Assembly: GCA_937988745.1 (NCBI GenBank)
Contig: CALKAR010000077.1
Location: 1-23,217, forward strand
Direction of reading: 5' to 3'
DNA: 23,217 bases
Origin: an uncultured Peptococcaceae bacterium
GTDB lineage: Bacteria; Bacillota; Limnochordia; Darwinibacteriales; Darwinibacteriaceae
This document shows positions 7,767-15,398 of this stretch, in pieces (within the stretch, counting starts at the first letter, position 1; every line of letters starts with the position of its first letter). The notes beneath the pieces were generated by a model. That model worked only from the letters and a program-made list of their open reading frames with translations. It searched no databases and had not been told where the DNA came from. Position numbers and translations under genes: made by a program.

Positions 7767-9049
7767 CCCTCCACCTCCCAGCGCTCCTTGGCAATCCACA
7801 GCCCGGTAGCTGGGTTGTCGATGTAAAAAATCTCACCAATCTCGACAAACCCTGGCTCCCACTTATGCACAGGATAGCGCTCCAGGGCTTCCTCGTATGG
7901 AAGGTAAGTAAAACCGACCCCTGTAATCTCCTCTTCTGTTAAATGCGGTGAGGCGACAGATACCTTAAAGCGGCCATCCACGGACCCATGGATCAAGTGC
8001 GCCGCAGCGGAAAGGTTTTCCTGAAGATCCTGATTCTGAGCGACTTTCAAAATCGCCTCTCGCCCAGAGTAGCCGTACTTGCGGATCAAACCGTCGATGA
8101 CCTCATCCTCTCCGAAACGACGCAGACCAGGAGCAATCATTACCAGCTCTCCCCCATCTGCCATAGCCATGCGAGTCCGATAAATTGCCTTACAGCCCAG
8201 CCAAGTGGTCTTAAATTCCTGCTCATCAAGATAAACCACTACCTTTTCTAAAGCCTTAGGCATCAGGTTAATGTTCTTCTTCTGACTCATAGCTACCGCG
8301 GCCATAAAGGGCTTTCGATCTGTACCGACGTAAAGCCCAAATAAGTCAGTGAGGCCCGTCTCGGCATTAACAGCCGTAGAGTTTGCAGTCAAGATATATA
8401 CCAAGGGAACATTCTGCAAGAATTTCTCCTCGGCATAGTCATACACCCGCCTGACTGGAGAGTGGTCCCTTCCCAGCAGCCTTTCCATATCATAAGCGGC
8501 TCCTAAGAAGTGAGATTTATTGATCATGTCGGGGCCACCGCAGCCCACAAAGATATTCTTACTGTAATTGGCCATGCCCACAACCTCGTGGGGCAGAACC
8601 TGTCCAATAGAGATAATCAGGTCATATTCACCGCTCACGATCCGCTTGTTTACGGTCACATCAATGGAATAATCCAAAATCCCTTCTGACACCTCGGCTA
8701 CAAACTCGCCGGGGATGGTTCCTAAGTGAATGCAGTCACTGCGCCAGTTGTGGACCAGAAAAATGTCGAGGGGTATATCGGGACCGAACATATCGCGAAT
8801 TTCTGTTTCAGACATGGGGACATGGGTTCCCAAGGCCGGCATAATATGAATTTCCCGTCCCTGCAGAAGCTTATAAAGCGCGGCTGTGATCTTCCCTGCA
8901 CCGGAATGCTTACGGGTAAAGTCCGGAGGCAGGAGCAGAACCTTCTTGACCGAAGCATCCAGCGCCTGGACAACGGCCTCCAAGGTTTCGTGAATCTCAT
9001 TCCAGCTCAGCGGCTGATCTTCATTTTCTGTAATGATGGTTGAAATCAT
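7763..9049 (-). CDS. LarA-like nickel-pincer racemase/epimerase (DUF2088 family)
   Basis: A 428-residue LarA homologue. LarA enzymes use a nickel pincer nucleotide covalently bound to a lysine to racemise or epimerise 2-hydroxy acids. All residues known to hold the cofactor and catalyse in Lactobacillus plantarum LarA have counterparts with the right spacing: H76 in ALGTHVPMS, H154 in PHEVVGMANYSK, K164 ten residues later and H180 sixteen after that (LarA H108, H174, K184, H200). PPDFTR (41-46) matches the nucleotide-phosphate loop. Family members act on lactate, malate, gluconate and other hydroxy acids. Its position between a uronate-isomerase-like gene (8-bp gap) and a sugar kinase (4-base overlap) suggests a sugar acid substrate. 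LarB, LarC and LarE maturation genes are not in the window. Confidence 0.9.
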   Translation of the reverse strand: MISTIITENEDQPLSWNEIHETLEAVVQALDASVKKVLLLPPDFTRKHSGAGKITAALYKLLQGREIHIMPALGTHVPMSETEIRDMFGPDIPLDIFLVHNWRSDCIHLGTIPGEFVAEVSEGILDYSIDVTVNKRIVSGEYDLIISIGQVLPHEVVGMANYSKNIFVGCGGPDMINKSHFLGAAYDMERLLGRDHSPVRRVYDYAEEKFLQNVPLVYILTANSTAVNAETGLTDLFGLYVGTDRKPFMAAVAMSQKKNINLMPKALEKVVVYLDEQEFKTTWLGCKAIYRTRMAMADGGELVMIAPGLRRFGEDEVIDGLIRKYGYSGREAILKVAQNQDLQENLSAAAHLIHGSVDGRFKVSVASPHLTEEEITGVGFTYLPYEEALERYPVHKWEPGFVEIGEIFYIDNPATGLWIAKERWEVEG

Positions 9050-9057
9050 TGCTGCAC

Positions 9058-10299
9058 CTACTTTTCAATGAACTTCCAGAAACTGCCTCCAAAGAGGTCT
9101 TGAATGTCACGGGAAATCTCTTCCTGCGTCAGCTGCCAGCCGGTCTCTAAGAGATCGGTATACTTGTCAAGCAGCACCTTCCCGATAATCTGTTTGGAAT
9201 GATCCCACTTATAGATTAACTGCTCAATCACACGGGCATCAGAGTGCTGAGGAATGAACGACATCCCTAGAGTTTCCATGCGCATCCGAGTGATTTCCTC
9301 AATAATACTTGGGTTGTTCAAGAACCACCAGCAACCGAATACCATAAGATTGCGGAATTTGCGCGCTGTGATGGCCAGTTCATGCTGGTTTTCCCGTGAA
9401 AGCAGTGTAACGAGGAACTTGTTTTCAGGATACCTTGCACACAGGTATTCTACCGACTTGATATCCGCCTTACCCAGTGAATCACCGGCCAGTCGGAGCT
9501 CGGGATTAACCTGGCGCTTGGTGCCAATCATCATCGCAAAGGGTACGTTGAGTTCAGCGCATACTGGCAGAATACATTTTTCAATCAGATACGCCCGTAC
9601 TGAATCTTCTGGCATTACGAAATCGCAGGGGAGCGATGCGGCTAAGTACAAGCCATCAATCTTCTCCAGCCATTCACGGAGAAAGCGCTTTACTTCTTCT
9701 ACCGTCTTTTCATTCAGAGAAGGCTCGACCTCATAGCCCCAGCCTTCCAGATCAGAGCACGCTTTGGGGAAATCATTCAGAAGTGGATCAACCCGCAGTG
9801 CTGCCCGGAAACGCTCGTCCTGCTTCCCGCCTGTCTGCCATACCTGGTGTTCCACAGGATCAAATGGATCATTGGTCATAACTACCGTTTCTACCCCAGC
9901 CAGCTCCAACACCTTAGAGATAATAGCTTCCTGCCCCATAGAGCGGAAATATTCACGGTACGCCTTTAGATCCCGAGAGTGCACATCTAGTCCCAGGGCT
10001 TTTAAAACAGTCAAAACACCGCGCTGTGCCTCGCTGACTGGAGAATGCTCTGTAAATAATGTCTGCCAGATGAGGTCGGCCTGTGCTGGCTTATCGAGTG
10101 CGAAAAACTCATCGTAAGGCATGGAGCTGAACCGGAAAAACTCAGCCACCAAGTAGTGATAAGTCAATAATTCATCAATGCCCCACAGACTGAGTTCGTC
10201 AAATTCTGCAGGGAAAATATGGGTGTGGATATCGGTTATCTTTACACGAGATAGTTCTTGAGCAATAACATCATGTAAATTCGTCTGATTTACAACCAT
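9058..10299 (-). CDS. Uronate isomerase (UxaC)-like metal-dependent hydrolase-fold enzyme
   Basis: A 413-residue protein of the glucuronate isomerase family, amidohydrolase fold; UxaC converts glucuronate and galacturonate to the keto-uronates. The metal-binding DIHTHIF motif gives H25 and H27, and a C-terminal HSDARVIEQ block provides the expected Asp (354), analogous to the TDSRSF region of UxaC. GCWWFLNNPSII also resembles the family. It is shorter than typical UxaC (about 460-470), so it belongs to a divergent subgroup and its substrate is uncertain. The ATG at 10299 has AAGGTGG five bases upstream; the frame extends to a TTG at 10338 without a ribosome site. It is the first gene of the operon with the LarA-like protein and FGGY kinase and is divergent from the CutC gene. 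Confidence 0.83.
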   Translation of the reverse strand: MVVNQTNLHDVIAQELSRVKITDIHTHIFPAEFDELSLWGIDELLTYHYLVAEFFRFSSMPYDEFFALDKPAQADLIWQTLFTEHSPVSEAQRGVLTVLKALGLDVHSRDLKAYREYFRSMGQEAIISKVLELAGVETVVMTNDPFDPVEHQVWQTGGKQDERFRAALRVDPLLNDFPKACSDLEGWGYEVEPSLNEKTVEEVKRFLREWLEKIDGLYLAASLPCDFVMPEDSVRAYLIEKCILPVCAELNVPFAMMIGTKRQVNPELRLAGDSLGKADIKSVEYLCARYPENKFLVTLLSRENQHELAITARKFRNLMVFGCWWFLNNPSIIEEITRMRMETLGMSFIPQHSDARVIEQLIYKWDHSKQIIGKVLLDKYTDLLETGWQLTQEEISRDIQDLFGGSFWKFIEK

Positions 10300-10394
10300 G
10301 CGCCCCACCTTTTCATTTAGATCATGATAAACCAACAATGCTAACGAGGAATACTATTCCATTGACAGCCAACAAAATCCTCTAAATGAGGCAA

Positions 10395-10423
10395 TTGACA
10401 GCACTAAAGCCATCTGTTATGGT
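10395..10423 (+). promoter_or_regulatory. Extended -10 promoter for the CutC-family gene
   Basis: TTGACA (10395-10400) is 17 bp from TATGGT (10418-10423), with TG one base before the -10 box. ATTGACAGC occurs twice in this divergent region (10361-10369 and 10394-10402), 33 bp apart. No convincing promoter for the opposite operon was found in 10300-10394. Confidence 0.65.
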
Positions 10424-10448
10424 GAGCACGAGAGAAGGAGGTTTTTCT

Positions 10449-11189
10449 GTGCCGTATGTAGTGGAAGTTTGCTGTTATACCATAGAAGATGTGTTAGCTG
10501 CATACCGCGGCGGAGCCTCACGGGTCGAAATCTGTGCGGATCCAGCTGCTGGTGGGGCAACACCGAGTATTGGACTTGTGGAATATATTGTGGAAAATGT
10601 TCCGGTGGATACTGCGGTAATGATCCGGCCCCGGGGTGGAGACTTCGTCTACAGTCAGGAGGAAATTGCCATCATGCAGCGCGACATCGTGCGGGCCGCA
10701 CAGGCAGGTGCAAAAACGGTCGTCTTTGGAGTACTCACAGAAGAAGGCCTGCTGGACAAAAGCGCGATGAACAAGCTCGTCGACACCGCCAAGGAACACT
10801 CTCTGGAAGTTACATGTCACCGAGCTTTTGACGTAGCAAGAGAACCTATGCAATTTCTCGATGATTTAATTGAGTTGGGTGTAGACCGCCTCCTCAGCTC
10901 CGGCCAGAAGCGCACAGTTGTGGAAGGGTTAGAGCTTCTCACACAGCTGAAGGAAAGGGCAGAAGATCGGATTATCATCATGCCCTGCGGCAAGCTGAAC
11001 AGTTCCAATGTGCGCGAGGTGCTGAAAAAAGGCTTTACAGAAGTACACACTAGACCAGTCGAAACTGTCACTTCTGCTATGAAGCGCAGCGCTGAGCTGA
11101 CCATGGGCAGCGATGATTACGATGAAACCAGCCGCGTCCGGATAAGTGAAACTGGTGTCGCTCAGGTGGTCCAAATCGTGAAGGGATAA
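10449..11189 (+). CDS. cutC: CutC-family TIM-barrel protein
   Basis: A 246-residue CutC family protein, a TIM barrel historically linked to copper tolerance although its enzymatic role is not settled. Recognisable family stretches: VEVCCYTIEDVLAAYRGGA near the N-terminus, RVEICADPAAGGATPS, MIRPRGGDFVYS, VTCHRAFDVA, GVDRLLSSGQK, IIIMPCGKLNSSNV and FTEVHTRP. Length is typical. The GTG start has AAGGAGG (10435-10441) seven bases upstream; the reading frame extends to 10386 but this upstream part contains the promoter -10 box. It is monocistronic between its own promoter and a terminator, divergent from the sugar-acid operon. Confidence 0.9.
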   Translation: MPYVVEVCCYTIEDVLAAYRGGASRVEICADPAAGGATPSIGLVEYIVENVPVDTAVMIRPRGGDFVYSQEEIAIMQRDIVRAAQAGAKTVVFGVLTEEGLLDKSAMNKLVDTAKEHSLEVTCHRAFDVAREPMQFLDDLIELGVDRLLSSGQKRTVVEGLELLTQLKERAEDRIIIMPCGKLNSSNVREVLKKGFTEVHTRPVETVTSAMKRSAELTMGSDDYDETSRVRISETGVAQVVQIVKG

Positions 11190-11193
11190 AAAC

Positions 11194-11229
11194 ACCGCCA
11201 GGCTGGGACTAGAATCTCATCCTGGCGGT
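11194..11229. terminator. Bidirectional terminator after cutC and the DUF378-like gene
   Basis: ACCGCCAGG (11194-11202) pairs with CCTGGCGGT (11221-11229), with an additional five-pair inner stem. It is followed on the plus strand by CCTTATTTG and on the minus strand by GTTTTTATC, so it serves both convergent genes. Confidence 0.82.
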
Positions 11230-11238
11230 CCTTATTTG

Positions 11239-11460
11239 TTAGTCAGTTCTTACCCTATCATCGCTGAATAGAAATGTGATGCAGTAAAGGCCAGACAGAC
11301 CTACTAAGGTGTAAATCACCCGGCTAATGCCCGAGGAAGCCCGCATAGTCTCCCCGCCAAACAGGGCAGCCACTGCATCCCACTGAAATACTCCCACCAA
11401 CAGCCAGTTCAAAGCTCCAATAATTACAAGAAGCAGAGCAAGTCGGCCAAACCAGTTCAT
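11239..11460 (-). CDS. Small DUF378-like membrane protein
   Basis: A 73-residue protein with two hydrophobic segments: LALLLVIIGALNWLLVGVF near the N-terminus and VIYTLVGLSGLYCITFLF near the C-terminus. The IGALNWLLVG motif and the tail are typical of DUF378 (YuzA-like) proteins, whose function is unknown. The ATG at 11460 has AGGAGGG five bases upstream, better than the in-frame start at 11475, which overlaps it. It lies 78 bp after the M20 peptidase gene; the gap holds a 9-bp imperfect hairpin without a T-run, so read-through from that operon is possible. Confidence 0.8.
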   Translation of the reverse strand: MNWFGRLALLLVIIGALNWLLVGVFQWDAVAALFGGETMRASSGISRVIYTLVGLSGLYCITFLFSDDRVRTD

Positions 11461-11538
11461 TTTTTCCCTCCTCATGATTATTCGTTCCTATTCTTTCCGG
11501 AGAAGGGAATAGAAATACCGCTTGGGCCATCCAGAATT

Positions 11539-12681
11539 CTATTGTTTCTTAAGATAATCACACACTACAACTCGCAGAGCTTCATATCCGCTCATCACTG
11601 CTTCGTGCGTAGGCAGGTATCCCGGATTGTGCAGCTGGTTGACCGCCCCATCCTCTCCAGTACCAAAGAAGAACAGCGCTCCAGGCACTTCTTGGAGGAA
11701 AAAGCTCACATCTTCTCCAGCCAGAGTCGCCAAACCATCAGTAACGATGGCCATCTCGGGCAGTTCTCTTTGGATAACCGCAATCGCCCTGCGGCAGGCT
11801 TCTTCGTCATTCATACTGGCTGGCACGCCTTTTTGATAAACCAAGCTGTATGAGCCTCCGTAAAGCTCAGCAGCAGACCGAAAAGCTTGATGGAGAAGGG
11901 AAATCATTTCTTTCTGCTGTTCAGGCGACACAGTGCGGACCGTTCCTTCCAGCTCTACTTCCTCAGGGATAATATTGAAGCTGCTTCCGCCCTGAACCTT
12001 ACCGAATGACAGAGCCCGTGGTGCAAGGCCTGTGCGGCGCTGAACGAGCGAAAAGGCAGCCTGAATCCCCATGGTGGCCATTGCAATTGGGTCCTTCGTC
12101 TGATGGTGAAACGCACCATGACCACCTATTCCCCTAAAGACAACTGCAAAACGATCAGCATAGGCTGTAACCGGCCCAGACTGCACTCCGAAGGTACCAG
12201 TCGGCATGTTTGGCCAATTATGAAGTGCGAACAGCACATCTGGTTTCACTTCAGAGAACAAACCATCTTCCAGCATCGCTTTTGCCCCGGCCACAATCTC
12301 CTCAGCTGGTTGAAAAACAGCCATAAAGGAACCGCAGAACTGATCCTGGTTCTCGGCCAGATAGGCGCAAATCCCCAAAGCAATTGCCGTATGAGTGTCG
12401 TGCCCACAGGCGTGCATGACTCCTGAGTTTTGCGATGAGAAGTCCACGCCTGTCGCTTCTTCAATTGGAAGAGCATCCATATCGGCTCGCACTGCGACAC
12501 AGGGCCCATCTTCAGCAAAACGCAGAATTCCAACTACGCCAGTCTTTCCAATACCTGTCTTCACCGCAAACCCCATCCTTCTGAGCTCAGACGCCACTAA
12601 CTCAGCCGTCTTGTGCTCAGCGAAGGCAACCTCAGGGTTCTGATGCAGTGTCTCCCGCATGCGCCGAATATACTCACGCAC
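11539..12681 (-). CDS. M20D-family metallo-amidohydrolase (N-acyl amino acid / hippurate hydrolase type)
   Basis: A 380-residue M20D enzyme. These cytoplasmic metalloenzymes remove acyl groups from N-acyl amino acids or cleave related amides. Metal-site motifs are complete: HACGHDTH (90-97, with C92 and H94), QPAEE (124-128), ALHNWP (H154), and near the end LHNPGYLP. The lid/dimerisation domain carries GIGGHGAFHH. The GTG start has GGAGGATG upstream. It lies 26 bp downstream of a MATE exporter gene on the same strand, so the two are probably cotranscribed. The exact acyl substrate cannot be assigned; indole-acetyl-amino acid hydrolases and carboxypeptidase-like enzymes share these motifs. Confidence 0.9.
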   Translation of the reverse strand: MREYIRRMRETLHQNPEVAFAEHKTAELVASELRRMGFAVKTGIGKTGVVGILRFAEDGPCVAVRADMDALPIEEATGVDFSSQNSGVMHACGHDTHTAIALGICAYLAENQDQFCGSFMAVFQPAEEIVAGAKAMLEDGLFSEVKPDVLFALHNWPNMPTGTFGVQSGPVTAYADRFAVVFRGIGGHGAFHHQTKDPIAMATMGIQAAFSLVQRRTGLAPRALSFGKVQGGSSFNIIPEEVELEGTVRTVSPEQQKEMISLLHQAFRSAAELYGGSYSLVYQKGVPASMNDEEACRRAIAVIQRELPEMAIVTDGLATLAGEDVSFFLQEVPGALFFFGTGEDGAVNQLHNPGYLPTHEAVMSGYEALRVVVCDYLKKQ

Positions 12682-12707
12682 TGCCGATCATCCTCCAAAG
12701 GTTTGTA

Positions 12708-14093
12708 TTATCCAGCTGCTGTGGGAAGAACATTTTGTTCCCCAGATGCAGCCTTTTTCCGAATCTGCCGCCTTGCATAGAAGAAGATCGCGACCTGGCC
12801 TGCTCCCGCTAAGGTCCAAGTAACAGGATAGGCCAAGAACAGCACAGTTACAGTCGGATACCAGGCAAAGACGGTCATCAGCCAAACAATCCGCATAATG
12901 CATGCCCCAAACAAGGTCGACAGCATCGGGAGGATCGAATAGCCCATTGCCCGGGTCAAGCCAGGAAAAACGTTCATAATGGCACAGGTGAAGTAAACAG
13001 CCATCATGATGTTCAAACGATGCATACCCACCTCGATTACCTGTGGATCCGTCGTATAAAGCCCAAGTAGAGTATGCCCAAAGAGCATAATAAAGCCGCC
13101 CACGATGACCCAAGTAACAAATACAAACACGGTCGATACCCGTGCGACCATATCGATGCCATCGTAATCTTCGGCACCCATCTTCTGGCCCGTATAGGTA
13201 ATCGCAGCGTTATAATATGCGTTCATTGTAGTACCGATAAAGCCTTCTACATTACCGCCTGCGGCATTGGCTGCAACTACTACTGATCCAAAGGAGTTTA
13301 CAGCAGACTGAATCAGAACGTTGGAGATAGAAAACAATAGGCTCTGCAGGCCGGCAGGCAGGCCTATGCGGACAATACCAGCCAGCTTCGACTTATCGAT
13401 GCGGATCTGACGGGGAAACAGCTGAATAGGTCCATGTGTTTTGCTGAGGGAAATGAGGATCAAAACCATGGAGAGGTACTGAGAAATCACAGTGGCCCAG
13501 GCTACCCCATCAACATGCATGTTGAGAACGATAACGAAAAACATGTTGAAGATGACGTTAACAACTCCAGCTATCGTCAAAAAATACATGGGGCGTCGGC
13601 TGTCGCCTACGGCTCTTAAGATAGCAGCTCCGAAGTTGTAGACCATACTAGCGGGAAGACCAAGAAAGTAGATCTTCATATACAAGGATGACCAGTCGAT
13701 AATATCAGCAGGAGTGCCCATCCAACGAAGAAGAGGAGTACAAAAGATGAGGCCAATAATCATGACGATTATGCCCGAGATTATACTTACACCCATCGAA
13801 GTATGAACGGTCTTGCGCACATCGGTATATTTCTTCGCACCATACTCGTTGGCAACCACTACAGTGGTTCCAACTGAAAGACCCATGAATAGATTGACCA
13901 GCAGATTGATTAACGAACCTGTTGCACCTACAGCTGCCAGCGCTTTACTGCCAGCAAAACGACCTACAACGATCATGTCGGCCGCGTTGAATAAGAGCTG
14001 CAGTATATTCATTGCCATAATGGGCAGTGCAAACAGCAGCATCTGCTTTGCCAATGACTTGTGTTGTTCTAGTGAGTTCGATCTTGCGACCAT
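12708..14093 (-). CDS. MATE-family exporter, second copy type
   Basis: A 461-residue MATE transporter with about twelve membrane segments. Landmarks are ALPIMAMNILQLLFNAADMIVVGRFAG, GLSVGTTVVVANEYGAKK, and GAAILRAVGDSRRPMYFL, the last being the family motif after helix four. It resembles the large Firmicutes MATE branch of unknown substrate. The ATG at 14093 is 13 bases from AAGGAGG, a long spacing; an in-frame ATT codon sits closer to that site, so a non-standard start cannot be excluded. It is followed after 26 bp by the M20D amidohydrolase gene, suggesting that one handles and one exports a related compound, but this is only a context argument. Confidence 0.88.
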   Translation of the reverse strand: MVARSNSLEQHKSLAKQMLLFALPIMAMNILQLLFNAADMIVVGRFAGSKALAAVGATGSLINLLVNLFMGLSVGTTVVVANEYGAKKYTDVRKTVHTSMGVSIISGIIVMIIGLIFCTPLLRWMGTPADIIDWSSLYMKIYFLGLPASMVYNFGAAILRAVGDSRRPMYFLTIAGVVNVIFNMFFVIVLNMHVDGVAWATVISQYLSMVLILISLSKTHGPIQLFPRQIRIDKSKLAGIVRIGLPAGLQSLLFSISNVLIQSAVNSFGSVVVAANAAGGNVEGFIGTTMNAYYNAAITYTGQKMGAEDYDGIDMVARVSTVFVFVTWVIVGGFIMLFGHTLLGLYTTDPQVIEVGMHRLNIMMAVYFTCAIMNVFPGLTRAMGYSILPMLSTLFGACIMRIVWLMTVFAWYPTVTVLFLAYPVTWTLAGAGQVAIFFYARRQIRKKAASGEQNVLPTAAG

Positions 14094-14184
14094 TGCAGCA
14101 ATGCTTCCTCCTTAGTAAGAACCTAAACTTTCGTATCTGTCCTTCGCCAATGCATACCCAATAACCTTCCACTCGCAACACATG

Positions 14185-14215
14185 AAAAAAGGAGCAGTCC
14201 AGCTAGGACTACTCC
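14185..14215 (-). terminator. Intrinsic terminator of pyrB
   Basis: On the minus strand GGAGTAGTCC pairs with GGACTGCTCC (one mismatch, 4-5 nt loop) and is followed by TTTTTT (14185-14190). It begins 14 bp after the pyrB stop codon and separates pyrB from the MATE gene. Confidence 0.85.
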
Positions 14216-14229
14216 CTCATGAATTATTT

Positions 14230-15126
14230 TTATGCAGACACTGCCTGACCAAACCGATTGCCTCTGAAGCACCACTCGAGCACCGCCATCCGCACCCCGA
14301 CACCCAGCTGAACCTGTCTGAGAATCCGACAGCGGCGATCCCTTAATACCGCATCCGATATCTCCACATTGCGATTCACTGGCCCGGGATGGAGAATCAA
14401 AGCTCTGCGATTCAAAGCAGCCAGCCGCTCGCTGTTTAGACCAAACTGTTCGTGGTAGCTTTCCAGCTCGTGTTGATCTTGGTGCCGTTCAAGCTGGACG
14501 CGCAGCATCATCAGCACATCACTTTCCGAGAGGGCCTCATCGAAATCGACCCATCGACAGCCAGGGATGTCATCAGCGCGGAATTCTTGCGGTCCAGCGA
14601 ACTGAACCCTGCTGCCCATCATCTGCAGAAGATGGGCATTCGAACGGGCTACCCTACTGTGACGGATATCGCCGACGATGGTCACGGTAAGCCCGCGTAG
14701 AGTGCCAAAATGCTCTTTGATGGTCAGAGCATCCACCAAAGCCTGCGTAGGATGTTCGTAAATCCCTGACCCAGCATTGACTAACGCCATTTTGAATCGA
14801 TGCCCGTTGAGCAGACTTGGCCAATCGTCAGAGTGGCGGAGCACTACAATATCTACACCCAAAGCTTCTAGTGTCTGGAGCGTATCCAGGAGCGATTCGC
14901 CCTTTTGTATGCTTGATCTTTCTACCCCGAAATCCAAAACATTCAAACCTAAGCGCTGAGCAGCAATTTGAAAGGACAAACTGGTTCGCGTACTCGGTTC
15001 ATAGAACAAATTAACGACCGTACCGCGATTTCTCCGCTTTGTTGAAGCTCCTGCCAGCACTGCGGCGCGTTCAAGTAATTTGTCCACGGTCTCTGAATTT
15101 AGTTGTTTAACACTCAAGAGAGACAT
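14230..15126 (-). CDS. pyrB: Aspartate carbamoyltransferase catalytic subunit
   Basis: A 298-residue protein of the aspartate/ornithine carbamoyltransferase family, making N-carbamoyl-aspartate from carbamoyl phosphate and aspartate in pyrimidine synthesis. Carbamoyl-phosphate site residues are in FYEPSTRTSLSF (S45-T48) and HPTQALVD (125-132). The SSIQKGES loop (71-78) supplies the Ser and Lys that reach a neighbouring subunit, and GDIRHSRVARSN and HPGPVNRNVEI are typical of PyrB rather than ArgF. Length fits a catalytic chain. AAGGAGG lies close upstream of the ATG. No pyrI, pyrC or other pyr genes are next to it, which is unusual since Firmicutes often keep one pyr operon. A leader with attenuator-like hairpin controls it. 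Confidence 0.93.
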   Translation of the reverse strand: MSLLSVKQLNSETVDKLLERAAVLAGASTKRRNRGTVVNLFYEPSTRTSLSFQIAAQRLGLNVLDFGVERSSIQKGESLLDTLQTLEALGVDIVVLRHSDDWPSLLNGHRFKMALVNAGSGIYEHPTQALVDALTIKEHFGTLRGLTVTIVGDIRHSRVARSNAHLLQMMGSRVQFAGPQEFRADDIPGCRWVDFDEALSESDVLMMLRVQLERHQDQHELESYHEQFGLNSERLAALNRRALILHPGPVNRNVEISDAVLRDRRCRILRQVQLGVGVRMAVLEWCFRGNRFGQAVSA

Positions 15127-15127
15127 G

Positions 15128-15149
15128 GTGTACCTCCTTTACACGCTCC
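15128..15149 (-). promoter_or_regulatory. pyrB ribosome site within a small hairpin
   Basis: On the minus strand GTGTA and TACAC form a 5-bp stem whose loop is exactly AAGGAGG, the pyrB Shine-Dalgarno sequence, a few bases ahead of the ATG. The site would be exposed in a loop or clamped, possibly modulating translation. Small size limits confidence. Confidence 0.5.
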
Positions 15150-15152
15150 GCG

Positions 15153-15197
15153 CTGATAAAACAAAGAACTTCTACCATGTCCATAGTAGAAGTTCTT
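15153..15197 (-). terminator. pyrB leader terminator / attenuator hairpin
   Basis: A 16-bp nearly perfect stem (15164-15179 with 15182-15197) is followed on the minus strand by TGTTTTAT. It lies between the pyrB promoter and coding sequence, so most transcripts would end here unless an antiterminated state forms. No match to the PyrR-binding loop consensus was recognised upstream, so the control mechanism is open. Confidence 0.78.
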
Positions 15198-15228
15198 AAG
15201 CTGCTGGAAACCCTGCAAGTTAGGCTAT

Positions 15229-15257
15229 ATTTTAACAGCTGAGGAAATGTGTGTAAA
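15229..15257 (-). promoter_or_regulatory. pyrB promoter
   Basis: On the minus strand TTTACA (15252-15257) is 17 bp from TAAAAT (15229-15234), each one mismatch from consensus. Transcription would begin around 15222, giving a leader of nearly 100 nt that contains the attenuator hairpin. Confidence 0.72.
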
Positions 15258-15398
15258 TAAAGCCGGAGTTATATTGTTGCTAAGTTGTGTTTTGTATATT
15301 GTTAAAAACAGGCCCCTCGCTGTTCTTTGCCGATCAGCGCAGGAAAAAACATTGAGCTCGCAGAAGAAATACCTCACCAATTATCGGGAGGGAATCAC

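Noticed and set aside
9254..9736. 160-codon plus-strand frame opposite the UxaC-like gene
   Set aside because: It is antisense to a clear enzyme gene, has no start signal and its translation resembles no known family.
3126..14093. The two MATE genes as a recent duplication
   Set aside because: Their proteins differ clearly throughout and share only family-level motifs, so they are distant paralogues and not a repeat.
15164..15222. PyrR-binding anti-antiterminator in the pyrB leader
   Set aside because: The segment has TTTCCAGCAGC but lacks the conserved PyrR loop pattern (roughly TCCAGAGAGG) that I would expect.
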